Shown here: piece by piece, positions 1 through 11,723 of the stretch
Layout: the number at the start of each line of letters is the position of its first letter
Position numbering within the stretch: position 1 is the stretch's first letter
Origin: Syngnathus acus
Lineage: Eukaryota; Chordata; Actinopteri; Syngnathiformes; Syngnathidae
NCBI RefSeq assembly: GCF_901709675.1
Contig: NC_051100.1
Span: 10,452,786 to 10,516,785, forward strand
Length of the DNA stretch: 64,000 bases
Direction: 5' to 3'
The notes under the pieces: model-generated
Told to the model about the DNA's origin: nothing
The model's database searches: none
What the model saw: the letters and a program-made list of their open reading frames with translations, nothing else
Program-made: the position numbers and the translations under genes

Positions 1-190
1 TGTCAGATGAGACATGAATAGCTCACTGCAACATTGTTATTAGATTCACACAGGTCTGATCAAAAAGTTAAAACATACTCTACAGAAAAACAAGCATTCA
101 CACGCACACTTTTAGGCAATTTGATATTTTTCAATTAACCTGACATGCTTGTTTTTGGAATGTGGAAGGTAGTCAGAGTACTCGGAGAAA

Positions 191-532
191 CCCTAAAGCA
201 CAGGTGTCAAACTCAAGGCCCAGGGGCCAGATACGGCCCACCACATCATTTTATGTGGCCCGCGAAGACAAATTGTGCATCAAATTTATGTCATTACTAG
301 AATTGCAAATTGTCTTCACTTTTATTATCTTTTTTTTTAAATATTTGACCAGTTTTCACTCGTCTGGTTTGAAAACGAGTTATTTGTCAGTTTGTTTTGT
401 AGCTTTTACTGTATACAATATGAGGTGCTCATACATTTATTTGGGTTGACAGTCATAATGGCCCTCGGAAAGAAGCTATGAGTACAATGCGGCCTGTGAA
501 AAAAACGAGTTTGACACCCCTGCCCTAAAGCA
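191..532. mobile_element. hAT-like MITE with target-site duplication
   Basis: The element spans 201-522. It starts CAGGTGTCAAACTC and ends GAGTTTGACACCCCTG, an imperfect terminal inverted repeat of the kind seen in non-autonomous hAT elements. It is flanked by a 10-bp direct repeat (CCCTAAAGCA at 191-200 and 523-532), slightly longer than the 8 bp usual for hAT. The inside is AT-rich with no transposase frame. Similar terminal fragments occur near 39953, 44740 and 57105. Confidence 0.75.
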
Positions 533-3500
533 TGGGAAGAGCGTTTAAGATCCACAGAAGAGCACTGACCACTATTCCACAACGTGACACAATCTTAGGT
601 ATATTTATTGGAATATTTCACCAGTTCTTTATTTCTTTCTAAATTCTAACTGTAAATCTGTTATTTTCAATTTGATACAAAAGTACCCCAACTATAGGGA
701 ACCAAAAACCCACATGCATACTTTTATTACTGCTTATATCCATCATGCAAATGCAGCCGCCATTACTGAATTTGTATGTTGAGGATGCAAGTGAAAAGAG
801 GGACGAGTGTTTCAGAGTCCATCCCTCTCTCTTTTTTAGATGCACTCCCCCTTTTCTTTGTGGTTAAATGCTGCGGAAAATTGGATGTCCCGGCAAAGCA
901 GAGGTGGATGTTTTTCCCCGAAGCGGAGTGCGGATGGAGCACATTCCAGGGGAAAGCTGTGTAAATCCCTCCATTGATTTGGTGCGAAACCCTCCTGACC
1001 TCTGGAATACATTAGAAGATTAGCCACGGAGGCCATGTGCACACGGTTCTCTCGGCTCAACCGTCAGCCTATTCAAAGTCTATGGCAGAAGCGGGCCGTC
1101 CGTGGCCCCCCAAACACTGAGCCCGGATACCAGGGGGCAGATGGGCCCACACCCAGTGATATACTCCAAACCCAATTACTCTTTTGTGTGTGAGTGTGCA
1201 TTCATTCGTGTGCTAGTACTTTAAAAACATGTTTACTTCTTTTGCAAATGAAGCGCTCAAATTGGGAATTTATAGTTAAATTCTTCCACCAGTATTTGAT
1301 TTAGGCATTTGTTGACGTTTCCAAAAATATCTCAACTTCCTGGTGCAACGTGCTCTAAATAAATAAATTAATCAAAATAATAACAATTAAAAATACATTC
1401 ATTTTTCCAAAGATACCATACTAGTATGGACAGTAAAGTGAATGAATATTTTCTAAGCATTTTTTAAAATGGGTCCCTAAACCACAGCTACATATATGCC
1501 ACTCAAATTTAAAAAGAAGCATTTAGCAGTATAAAAAAAACAGTATCATGTTCTCTGACCTGGATATTTAGATAATCATAGGATACGATTCATTTAAATA
1601 AAATAGAGTATTGCTACAAGACAAATAAAACACAGCACCTGTAGCTATATTTTGCTCTATCATACATTTTATTGTATTACAGATCAGTCAGTTCACATGA
1701 ACTCATATGCAGTGATAATATCCAAGTTTAGCCAGCTGACACCATTTTTAGTGACTTTAAGGATTGCTTCATTCATTCTTTCATTTCCTGTGCTGAGCTT
1801 AATATGAGCTGTCCTTTACACAATGGGGAGGCGTGGCCTTGTATACCGGGTGGCTCTGCATCCTACATCTATTTTACACTATGTTTCAGCATCACAATGT
1901 GTGTGAATCGAACGGGCCATTGACCTGAACTTGTGCTCACTGCATGTTCTGATGATTGCATCTTGCTCAGTGAGGTCTAAGGGCATCCAGCCAGGTCAGG
2001 GCCAAAGGCAATGCGGTCACATCCAACATAACCCACCAAGTCCCCTTTGCCCTTCTTTCTATGAGATGACACAAGACCTGCCTTTCCCAAACAGTCCATT
2101 GCTGTCCATCAAATCATCTCTGAGCAGTTTATTTAATTCCATTTGTATGACATACTGCAGAAATCTTATAAAAACCAACACCTGTTGATCTTTTGCACTC
2201 AGTTACAGTCCATTAGCTCTACTGGAAACTCTTGCTGTGTATTTAAATGTATTGACGTCTCTCTACTTAATCCTTCTTATACATTGTATTCACAATTCAA
2301 GTTGAATACTATTTTCACTTTTACTGCATAGACAACTGAGCTCATCTTTATTATAGTATAAAGTAACACGCCATTGCACGCTTGTTTCTATGCGGCGGTA
2401 TCACATTCCACATTCCTTCAAAAACTGAAGGCAGTAAAAACAGGTCTTGAACGTATAACAGATGACATTTATCAAGCACGTCACTCTTGCCACTTGTATT
2501 GTCTCCAACTGTACTGTAAAGAAGTACACACAAAAGACAGTTTGGCTACATTCTAATAAACCATCCCGACTTCATTTCCGGGAGGTTGGTTTCCTCATAG
2601 AAACAAGTTGACCCACCACGTGTGAATGAATTCCTTTTTTTTTTTCTTTCTCTGAAAGCACGTAACACCCCACTACTATCTCTCTGTACCCTCGGTAATG
2701 TTTACACGGCAATCGATTGGGCTTCCGAGAGTCGTAAACAACAAGTGATCATTACTAGCTGCAAATTCAAAGATGTGATAGAAAACAAGACAGTGAGCCC
2801 AGGGGTGTCATGTTCTCACTCCACCTGTGATTTATTCCTCATAGTCAACTGAACCTTGGTTCATGTTCCTCATTCTTTCTACTCATTCTCTGTTCTACTA
2901 TCCTCCCTCCTCCCCTTTCCTGCATCTTTTCTATTTCTCTACCCGTCACAGGATTATTGTCTACGCGACAAGCACTTGGCCTCCCACAGAAGGAGCAATT
3001 GCACAAAACCTCCAACCCAGTGCTACATTTGAGAAGGGGTGTGAAACTTAAACACTGACCCCCCACCTCGCCCTTATGCTGTCTTTTGTCTGTATTGAGG
3101 TGTCAGAGGTCAGCGACCCTATAATTTCTCAACCCATCATCTCCTATGACAGAGCATAATGAAATGCTTGTTTTTTTTGTCCTCATCAGGATAAATTGTA
3201 GTTCATTTAAAAAAACACAAAACTACAAAACACAAATTCTCAATCAACAATTACATTTTCAATTCATTTTCAGGTCGAGAAATTTCTGTATCATGAGAGA
3301 ACGATGGTTGGGGGCTCTGCTGCTAGATTTTGTCAATGCACTAGCAACGAGGGAGGGGTTGCTCAGTGTGAACATGATGAGGATCAGGGATCATCTTACA
3401 AGGTGTGTCTCCCTTACTGACTTTCTCTCTTACAGTAATTGCAAGCTGATTTTTTTTTCCCACAGTGTTTTTTTGCCATGCTGGTAATAAGTTTAATGAC

Positions 3501-3730
3501 ACTCAAAGGGTTAAAGATGATCATAAGAGCACATATGTGGGTTTCGATATTTTCAGCTTCAGTGTAATAGCTTCAAGATGATCGTTCCCTCTCAAATCTT
3601 ACTTTTTTTTAGTTTTGCTCTTTTCCAGGAAACTAAAGTACTGATTATCTCCCTGTTTATTTTAGCTCTTGGGAATATTGTGACAAATAAATCCACACTG
3701 AGTGCATGTTCTTCTTGCACCTGAGTTTTC
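533..3730. other. upstream non-coding DNA, no gene seen
   Basis: Only short random open frames are present on either strand, with no recognisable protein similarity and no splice-consistent exon chain. The segment is AT-rich with ordinary mixed sequence, and I see no repeat of note. Confidence 0.6.
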
Positions 3731-4091
3731 TTGCTAGGCTTCATCCCATAATCCCACATTCCCCAAAAACATGTTAGGTTAATTGAAAAAAAAAATCAGA
3801 GGTGTGAATGTGTTTTGAATGAATGAATGAATAAATAAATACATAAATAAATAAACAGATAAATAAATAAATTGAAGAAAATCATAGGTGTGAATGTGTT
3901 TTGAATGAATGAATAAATAAATGAATAAATAGAAAAAATCATAGGTGTGAATGTGTTTTGAATGAATGAATGAATGAATAAATAAATAAATAAACACAAA
4001 CGAAAGAATAAATGTATAAATGAATAAATAAATACATAGATAAATAAATAGATAAATAAATAAACAATAAATAAATACATAAATAAATAAT
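3731..4091. repeat. SINE-like tail joined to AAAT/AATG minisatellite
   Basis: A short fragment resembling the 'cccacattccccaaaaacatgttaggttaattg' type tail of a common fish short repeat (about 3740-3787) runs into a tetranucleotide-rich minisatellite. The phrase AGGTGTGAATGTGTTTTG recurs three times (near 3800, 3885 and 3943), each followed by AATG/AAAT runs, so slippage acted on a compound unit. The long minus-strand open frames here (tyrosine/isoleucine/phenylalanine-rich) are an artefact of the repeat. Confidence 0.8.
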
Positions 4092-6639
4092 CTAGTCCAC
4101 AACTGCTGTCTTGCTCTTTGTGACACAAATTACATTAAGTCCAACTCACTTTGTTGAAATGTGCTCTGCTGAAACATTTGCACTTGTTGGCCTAGTCCCA
4201 TTTTTCCAGTGTGACATGATGATGATTGATGGAATCTGCACTAACAAGGCATCCAAACTGCTTTAAGTGCTTTGAAATGAAGTAGAGCATTGGAGCTTGA
4301 TTAATTCATTTTGCACAGTACATTTTGTTAAACGAGGACATCCATTAGTCACCACATGTTCAGACATACACGCTTGTTTACTCAAAGAAAGATTCTATAG
4401 ATTTTCCCTGGCATGTTTCAGATTTGAGTTCAACCTTAATCTTTCTTTTTATAAATTACTTAGATAAAAGCTATTTTGTTTTTTAGGTGTGTTCAGCTCT
4501 GCAGAACAGCCGGTCCAGGTGCACCCAATGTTACCTGCTGAGTTTACACGCCTGGAGGAAATTTTTAAATCCATCCTGCTTTGCACAACTTACAACTTCA
4601 AACATTGCTGAGGGCAAGTGGGTGGTGAAAATAGAACCTGGCAAATACTGAAAGATGACTTTTTTGGGAGATGCCAGAGCTCAAGCTCATGATTAGGACT
4701 TGCAAGTTGTGGGACATAATGTAAATCTGTCAGTCTGAGTCGCTAGAAGGGCATGCTGCAACCTGAAGCGTAGAGTCGAGCCAACTCTCTCACAGTTGAT
4801 CCTCTGTCAAGAAGCACAGGAGGTTGTGTAAGCATTAAGCACAATATTACAATGGAATGTTTGATTACCATAATTTCAATTTGGATTTTCAGGACAGAGG
4901 AACTATCATGTGTACTGTACAACAGTGTTCTTTTCCAAGTGTCATAAATCCATTTGGATTATTTTAAGAAAAATTCCATTTACTTGGGCCCGCACATTTT
5001 TACAAACACTTGTTCGGTTAAATCGATAAATGGGCTCAGCCATCACACGTTCGCCAAGAGGTTATGTGTGACAGTTAAGGGCATGACAAGATTGATCTTT
5101 TCAAAATGTGTCTTTTATCTCTTTTTGGAATAGATCTCCTTTTTTAATCATATCTATTGTTTTTATGTTCTCCAGTTTCTATCTGTCGATGTAATACAGA
5201 CACAGCTTGTATCAAAGGGGTCAAAGGGCAGGGCACTGGCGAGGAGGTTACACCTCAGGAGACCGTTCAGCTCAAATTAGGCCATAGATTGGCGTTCACG
5301 GTCAAAATAGTTAACCTTAACTCACCTCGCTATCCCCTAAGAAAACATATGCTTTGCCTCAATGCCTCACTTTTACTTTAGCGAGGACAAAAGTCTGCAC
5401 ATTCCTCTGCATACATTACATACATATACAAATATTGAGGATAATATCAGTTGATCATAACATTATTCATTGCATGAAGAACCTTTTTCTTATTTTCTTG
5501 CCACTCGCCAGAGTAATCTATATTGAGGTACGGAGAAACAACAGACAGAATTAAATGTGGGTGTGGGGAAAACAGCACACAGCCAAGGTCAATTGTATAA
5601 CTGCCACCTTGCACAGTAATTTAGATGCCGTGACCAGGATTCTCGTCCAATCACGGCCAAGCTGAATGAGTTAGGGTGGGACGGTGGAGGTGTTTCGAGC
5701 GTTGGGGGTAATGACTTGTTGATGACATCAGAACATAGAGCAGAGTCTTTTCTTGGCTCGGGGGTTAAAGGTCGGACAGCCCATTGGCTGACCTTGTGAT
5801 TTATTCCCGGGGCCCCCTCGATCTATAAACACAATGAAAGCGACGTGTGTGCTGGGAATGTGCGTCTGTCTGAGGTGACCACGTCAAAACGTACCCTAAG
5901 TACACATTGTTTGTTTCCTCAGACCTGTTTGGTGCTCGTTTTGTCACAAATAGCAGACATATTTATTTCAAGTGAAATGACTCCCGATAGCAAACAGATG
6001 CTTTGACAATAGAGAGTCCAGTCTCTGCCAGAGAAATAGTGCGTTAGAGTTCTATTAACAATAACGATTCATCTTGTGAGATATATCTGGCTGCTTGTTA
6101 CTGAGGACAGGCTGGTTCTGTCCTTCATTTAATATTTAACCTGGCATCCTGTTACTCCCAGGAAAGAAATTCCTGGGACCACTGTAGTCAGCATAAATGT
6201 CTAATCTCCAATAGTTACGTTGCCAAAATTGCCAAATTACATTAATCTCTCCATGTCAATGTTCCATGATGTGGGAAGAAAATCACACAGAAAACAAGAA
6301 TGTCTTTTCACCATGGCCAATGTTAAGATGTCAACCTTTACTGTACTTTTAATGTGGGCAGACAATCTTACCTGTACTGTTAGCACACGATTCAGTCCTT
6401 ACGTACAAATATGAATCATATCCAGAATGAGTGACGATAATTGTGTGCCCTCTCTAAGAATCGTACGCACACAAGAGAATCAAAGTGAAAAAAAATGAAA
6501 GTGTTCATTTTAGGAGCAAACAAAAACAAACAAAAGTCGGGAACAAGTTGATTTTGTTTTTCTTCTTTTTGTGTTCATTTTGGGAGCTTAAGATCAGGGG
6601 ATGCTTTGAGAATAATTGTCAATTTTTGTCTATGTGAAG
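4092..6639. other. upstream non-coding DNA
   Basis: No gene is seen. The stretch 5690-5880 is richer in GC and motifs, including CCCATTGGCTGACC (CCAAT-box-like) and CTATAAACA. It could be a regulatory element of the downstream gene, but only the motifs support this. Confidence 0.4.
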
Positions 6640-6695
6640 CCCTTTGAGACTGATTGTGATTTAGGGCTATACAAATAAACTTGACTTGACTTGAC
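6640..6695 (+). repeat. retroelement 3' tail fragment
   Basis: AAGCCCTTTGAGACTGATTG is followed by a TTAGGGCTATACAAATAAA-type motif and a short TTGAC tandem tail. This combination is a common 3' end of fish non-LTR retroelements and derived short repeats. The family is not assignable by eye. Confidence 0.5.
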
Positions 6696-7389
6696 TTTTC
6701 ATTTCATAAAAGGTAGAAAATTGTCAGTTTTTGTGTTCCTCTCGGGAAAAGTTCTGTCTTATTTTTTTAAATTAGAAAATTACTGACAGTCATGTGGGAG
6801 GAAACGTAAACACTGATCCGACACACTGCAGCAGTTCATCTTGCGCTTTCCCATTTCACTTTTATTTTACATTGTTAAAACAACCAAGCGCTCCTATCTG
6901 ACCTGGAAACATCCCTTTTTGGTTTTGTGCTCAACGTTTAGTTGAATTGTACGCATCCCAGCTATTTCAAACACTCCTGAGTCCTAGGCTGGAAACATGA
7001 GGAATCTGGAGGGGAGGAGGACAAGTTGCCTGTTGATCTAAAGTCACATGAATCACTTAGTAAAGTGCAGAGCTCAGTTAATGTTAAGTTGTTTACCAAA
7101 GTGAAAGAAATGTTGATGTGTCTGTAAATTTCTAGTCAATGGAAAGATGATGATGCAAGATACCATTTTTTATTCTGTGGCGGAGGGAGCAGTTCCAGTG
7201 TGACACAAATTTGGCCAATTTTATTTTTATAGGAAAATGCTTCAAAAGACTAACAAGACTTTGGAGGCCAGACTGTCAACATACATATTGTACAATGTGT
7301 TTAGGCCAAAGATCACATGTGATCTAAAGCAAGGTTGTTTTTTTTTAGAGGCTTGATATTTACAGGTTTAATTACTATATTTTTGCACT

Positions 7390-7490
7390 TACACACAGGG
7401 ATGGGTTAAATGCAGAGGACAAATTTCACCACACCCAGATGTGTGTGTGACGATCATTGGGACTTTGACTTTAACTTTTAACTTTAAATT
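7390..7490 (+). repeat. retroelement-derived tail fragment
   Basis: The phrase GGGATGGGTTAAATGCAGAG followed by ACAAATTTCACC and a TTTAAC/ACTTTGACT tail resembles the 3' part of a widespread fish retroelement or SINE. There is no coding capacity. The surrounding DNA (6696-8638) holds no recognisable gene. Confidence 0.45.
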
Positions 7491-8638
7491 TTGATGTGGT
7501 TATGAGAGAAGCACGTGAAACAAGACTTTGCTTCGCATTCCTATGTAAGAGAATAAAGTTATCTTATGGGAATGAAGTTTCAGATATTTTACTATAAGAT
7601 TCAAGAGTTTACAATAGATTACTTTACTATTTACTATTTATACTATTATTTACTATTTACTATAGATTTTACTATAAAAGTTAGGTATTTTCAAAAAAAA
7701 AAAAGTTTTACATGTTTAGGTTAAAGTTTTAAATGACCTGAAAAATATTATTCTTGTAAATTTACAACTATAAATTGTATCAGTTTTTTTTCTTTTGTAT
7801 AACCATAATTGTTCTCTCTTCGGAATAGTGGTTCATTGTATAGTATTCTCACTAGTAGTTCAAAAGAATTATTTCCATTACTTGGTTTGTCAAATTTAGA
7901 ACACATCAGAAGTTGACCATCATCTCAGAATGTACTTCACTGTAAAAAGGGCAATTCTTGCCAAAACATTCCTCCTGTCAAATGAATTTCGAGGTGTGTG
8001 TCTGCCTACCTCTTTGCAGTATTTGGCCCCCGTCCCCCAGCCGCACACAGCTTTGCGCATTGGTTTCATATTTTGCTCAGGATATGACTCACTTGTGTTT
8101 GATGTTTTAATTATACAGGGCAGTGCAGGGAGAGGGCTCGCTAAGATTTGGTTTTCTTTCACTTACAACAACATATCGCCGCCATTCATCATCAAGAACA
8201 GCACCCCGAGATGGATGAGCCTGCAAAGGACAAGTGTGCTTTGTGCTCTGTGAATGCATATTTCTGTATGGCATCTCTACACATTTTGCTTTTGGAGTGG
8301 ATGTAAACATGAACCGCTGAACTAGTAGACATTGCAGTGTGGCTGATTGGCTGAAAGTGAAGCAATCTCCAGCTGTGATTTATTTTGGCCTTATAATTTT
8401 AGATTTTGGGCCACTGTGCACTTAGTAAAAAAAAAAAAAAAGTTGTTCTTGATCCCTGAAATAATTTTGTACCAATCCACACAAAACTCTGTATCTAAAT
8501 GTCCAACACAAAAAAGTTTAATTTTTATTGACACTTTCAGCGGTGTATTAACTATTAATTTAACAATAAAGGCTCTCCCCTTTACCTTGAATATAATAAG
8601 TGGCATAAAAAATGGGTGGATACATGGTTTGGAAAGCT

Positions 8639-8800
8639 CTGAGGCTAAAGGAACTGCCAGAGGAGCTGAGAGACAAGCTTGTGGCAAAGCTACAAAATAA
8701 TGGCTGTTGCCTTTAATGTTCCCAAGAGCATAGTGGCCTCCATAATTCTTCCATGGCAGAGGTTTGGAACAACCAGGACTCCTCCTAGAGCTGGAGCCTA
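8639..8800 (+). pseudogene. Tc1/mariner transposase relic (N-terminal part)
   Basis: In shifting frames the sequence reads like the helix-turn-helix part of a fish Tc1-type transposase. First comes a segment like LKELPEELRDKLVAK, then NVPKSIVASII, then RFGTTRTPPRAG, all typical of the family's DNA-binding region. The frame is broken between these pieces and nothing of the catalytic DDE domain follows. At about 8788 it passes directly into an unrelated SINE-like fragment. The minus-strand 199-residue open frame covering 8391-8990 is an antisense shadow, not a gene. Confidence 0.75.
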
Positions 8801-8872
8801 TCCCAGCATAATAGATGGACTCCAGCCTCGACTGGTCGCCAGTCAATTGCAGGGTGCTTTGAGCAGGCACTT
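8788..8872. repeat. SINE-like fragment abutting the Tc1 relic
   Basis: GCTGGAGCCTATCCCAGC and CGCCAGTCAATTGCAGGGT are phrases of a very common fish short interspersed repeat. A fuller copy of what looks like the same family lies at about 41690-41990. The fragment continues the Tc1 relic without a gap, so one element inserted into or recombined with the other. Confidence 0.6.
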
Positions 8873-9890
8873 GTTGTAAAAAGATTGTGCTTGTCCTCCA
8901 CCTTGTATGAATTACAAATATGCTCAACCTCATGGCTAGGTTTCTTTGCTGAATACATGACCAAAAAATGCCCAAAAAATAGTTTTTCATTCCCAGCTGA
9001 AGGGGGTGACTGCACTTTTCTACAACAGCAGGCAGAATGTCCTGAGTAAGTTATTATCATTGGCTCAACAAGAATTAAGAGTTAAGGGGAAGAAATTAGC
9101 TGGTGCCAAGGACAAAGGGAAGCTAGTTGTTGATTAACTCACATCAACAGCATCTTTAATGCGTGTAGCTGCAGGAGGGGCGCTTCACAAGCACAGAGAG
9201 GCCTTCACATTTAGAAGAATGAGTCTCAGCTTTGAGGATATGCTTACACGCAAGCTTTCCGCTGAGGTTTCTTAAGAACAATGTGAACGAATCAATGTGT
9301 TGCTTTCAGATGCTGCTAAGATTGCATTGCCACGTTCTTTCCCTTTTACTGCCTTTCATTGTTTCAAACAGAAGAGCAGCAGGACGAAGGAAGCAAGAGG
9401 TCCGAATAAAACATTGTACAAGAACATCAATGACATGTTGATGGATACCACAGTGCCGGGCATTGACTCCATGTTGTTTGCAGTGAAAAGGTCTTAAGAC
9501 TTTTCCTCGCTCAAAAGTGAGATGCCAAGCGGTGGAGAATCATTTTGAAGAGGCAAATAAATTATGTAACAGAGGGAAATAAACAGTGTAGGCCTTCTGT
9601 GCCACACTTGAAAAGTCAATAAAAGTATTCCTCCCTAAATTCAAATCTCACTCATTTTGCTCTTAATTGGCAAGATGACAAACCACTTGTGTGTTATTAT
9701 CTATTATGATCATCCTTTTTGTTATATGGTGATAACCTCTTGTGTGTTATCATCTTAATTCCATTTTAATGTGTCTCCCTGTGATTGTGAGGCCATAAAA
9801 CAACCTTCTAGTCATCCGGTTGTCACTGGGTGAGGTGGGAGTGGCTCTGAGGTAACTTCATTGAAACAGGATTTATCCTGGTTTATAGTT
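8873..9890. other. proximal upstream region of fgfr2
   Basis: No gene is seen. This kilobase lies immediately 5' of the putative promoter and would be the obvious place for proximal control elements. I cannot single out specific sites by eye. Confidence 0.4.
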
Positions 9891-9894
9891 GGCC

Positions 9895-9902
9895 TATAAA
9901 TA
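9895..9902 (+). promoter_or_regulatory. fgfr2: TATA-like element upstream of fgfr2 exon 1
   Basis: TATAAATA in the context GGCCTATAAATAATCAG would place a start site at about 9925-9932, at the beginning of a stretch that is GC-richer than its surroundings. The call rests on the motif and position only. Confidence 0.4.
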
Positions 9903-9929
9903 ATCAGTTTCCCCATGGAGGCTTGGGGC

Positions 9930-10674
9930 TGAGAAAAACCGATCTCGTCCGCTGCAGATCATGAGATGTGGCGCCTTCTACACTAGGGGACGCTCTGACT
10001 GCGGAGCGCGTCTCCTGCTTCTAAGTGAGTTGAACACGGTCACACGCGCTTGGATGGATGGATGGATGGGCGGAGGGAGGGAGGCGAGGCCCAAAAGCAC
10101 TGCGGCCAGGAAGCAGCTCAAATTACAGGCAGGGGGAGGTTGAGGGAGGAGAGCAGTGTGTGGAGACGTAAGGAGGAGAAAAAGCTAGTAAACCTGACAA
10201 AGCGTCTGCGTAAAACACTGCGAGGAGTGTCGCCAAAGAGGACGCACGCTGATGGATTTTGCATCGGACATCTGTATTATTGTAGCTCCTAATCCTACGT
10301 CCAGCTTTAAACTGACTTTCTTTTGACTTGACAAGTGCACAGCTGGATTGTTGTTGCGCCCCTGGAAGAAGAAACTTGGTGACGAGGAGGAAAGTTTCGG
10401 GGCAACTTTACTGTGCGTTTTTCTTTTTAAACCTCGCTTCCACGGATAAAACGCGTAAAAGTAGGAATTCTTTACATGGCAGTGGACTACTCTGCGAGTC
10501 AGACTTGGAATATATTCTGTGATTTGATCTGAGTGGATTAGTGAACGCCAGTCAGATTTTCTTTTTGGAGCGTCGAGGAGTTGGGAGACATTCCTCCGTC
10601 TGGATTGAGCCCATGTTCTGTCCTCCCTTATTCGTGCATGCCAAAACAGAGCTCCACGGTTTTACTCCACTTTG
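9930..10674 (+). other. fgfr2: putative 5' non-coding exon 1 of fgfr2
   Basis: The segment is GC-rich for this window and ends in a consensus splice donor (TTTG|GTAAGT, donor at 10675). An alternative strong donor, CTAA|GTGAGT, sits at 10024, so a short and a long exon 1 are both possible. Vertebrate FGFR genes typically have a non-coding first exon, which fits. Several ATGs occur (for example at 9961, followed by an upstream frame of about 60 codons), so translation of a long leader would be restrained. The 5' limit is inferred from the TATA-like motif. Confidence 0.5.
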
Positions 10675-11723
10675 GTAAGTGTTTCTTCTGTTTATAATCC
10701 AACTCAGCAGCAAACGTTTTTATTAACTTTCCCCGGTCTCACTGCATTCATGCAGAGGTATTTTTTTTAATGTAAGCTTTCAAGTTTGCAATTCCCGGCC
10801 AAAATGCATGTAAATACTTCTTTAAAATATGCAACGACAGGTATTGTCAAGAGTGCATGGGACCAAATTGTGTTGAACTTCATTGAAGGAATGTATTTCT
10901 CCCCCTTGTAAAAATAGACTCTTGTTTGTTTTAGAAGGCAAAGAACTATACAACACCTTGCATCATCACTTTAGAGCCCATTAACGTGGGTCCTGGTTAT
11001 TTATTACAATGCTTAATTTTCTACATCGCCTGTATGGGGCCAATTATCCCGTGACCGCAGTTGTTTTTTCACTGCTTTGGTGCGGGGGCCCCTAAATCAC
11101 CGAGCAGCTCCAAATGACCCCCCCCCCCCCCCCCCCCCCTTGAGGAAAAGCCAACTGATTTGAATCTCAATAGGTATTCAATCAGCGCCAAGAAATTTCA
11201 TTCAAAGTCTACTTTAAATGAAGAAGGCGCTCACGTTTAGAGCAAAGCAACACCATCAAACCGTCATTTAGTTAAGTCTATTATTATTTTATCTTATTTT
11301 GGACAATTTCATCTTTTTGTATTCTACTAAAGTGAAATACAAACTCATTATTATGATTGTGGTAAGTTAATAACTTACATTTAATTGTAATTGTCACAAC
11401 ATTGTGACTTTGATTGTGATGTTCGCTAAGTTAAACAATGCGTTTGTAAAATAACAAAAACCAAGCATAAAAAAATAATATTAGACTTTTTGTGGGCTAT
11501 ATTTAAATTTGATTCGCATAATCGAGTGATAGAAATGCGCCAAAGGACAGTAGTGTGCAACAGGTTGGGTGCATCTTCTGTATACAGAAATCAATACAGA
11601 AATAGATTTCACGAGACGAATGTGGTATCGAGCGGTCAGATTTGATTGTGGCGATTGAGAGAAAAATAAGATTTGTATGTTAAACAAACTACAATTTCTT
11701 ATTAGCATGCCAGATTTGAATAT
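10675..11723 (+). other. fgfr2: fgfr2 intron 1, first part
   Basis: AT-rich intron sequence with no open frame worth calling. It contains the poly-C run listed separately. Intron 1 continues through the TIR element to the exon 2 acceptor at 13251-13252. Confidence 0.5.
11118..11139. repeat. poly-C run (22 C)
   Basis: An uninterrupted run of 22 cytosines in intron 1. The run length is prone to sequencing and assembly error. On the minus strand it is a poly-G tract able to form quadruplexes. Confidence 0.9.

Noticed and set aside
3779-4128. Minus-strand frames of 110-115 codons rich in Tyr, Ile and Phe
   Set aside because: Produced by the AAAT/AATG minisatellite.
8391-8990. 199-codon minus-strand open frame
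   Set aside because: It runs antisense to the Tc1 transposase relic and through a SINE fragment and poly-A, with no domain of its own.
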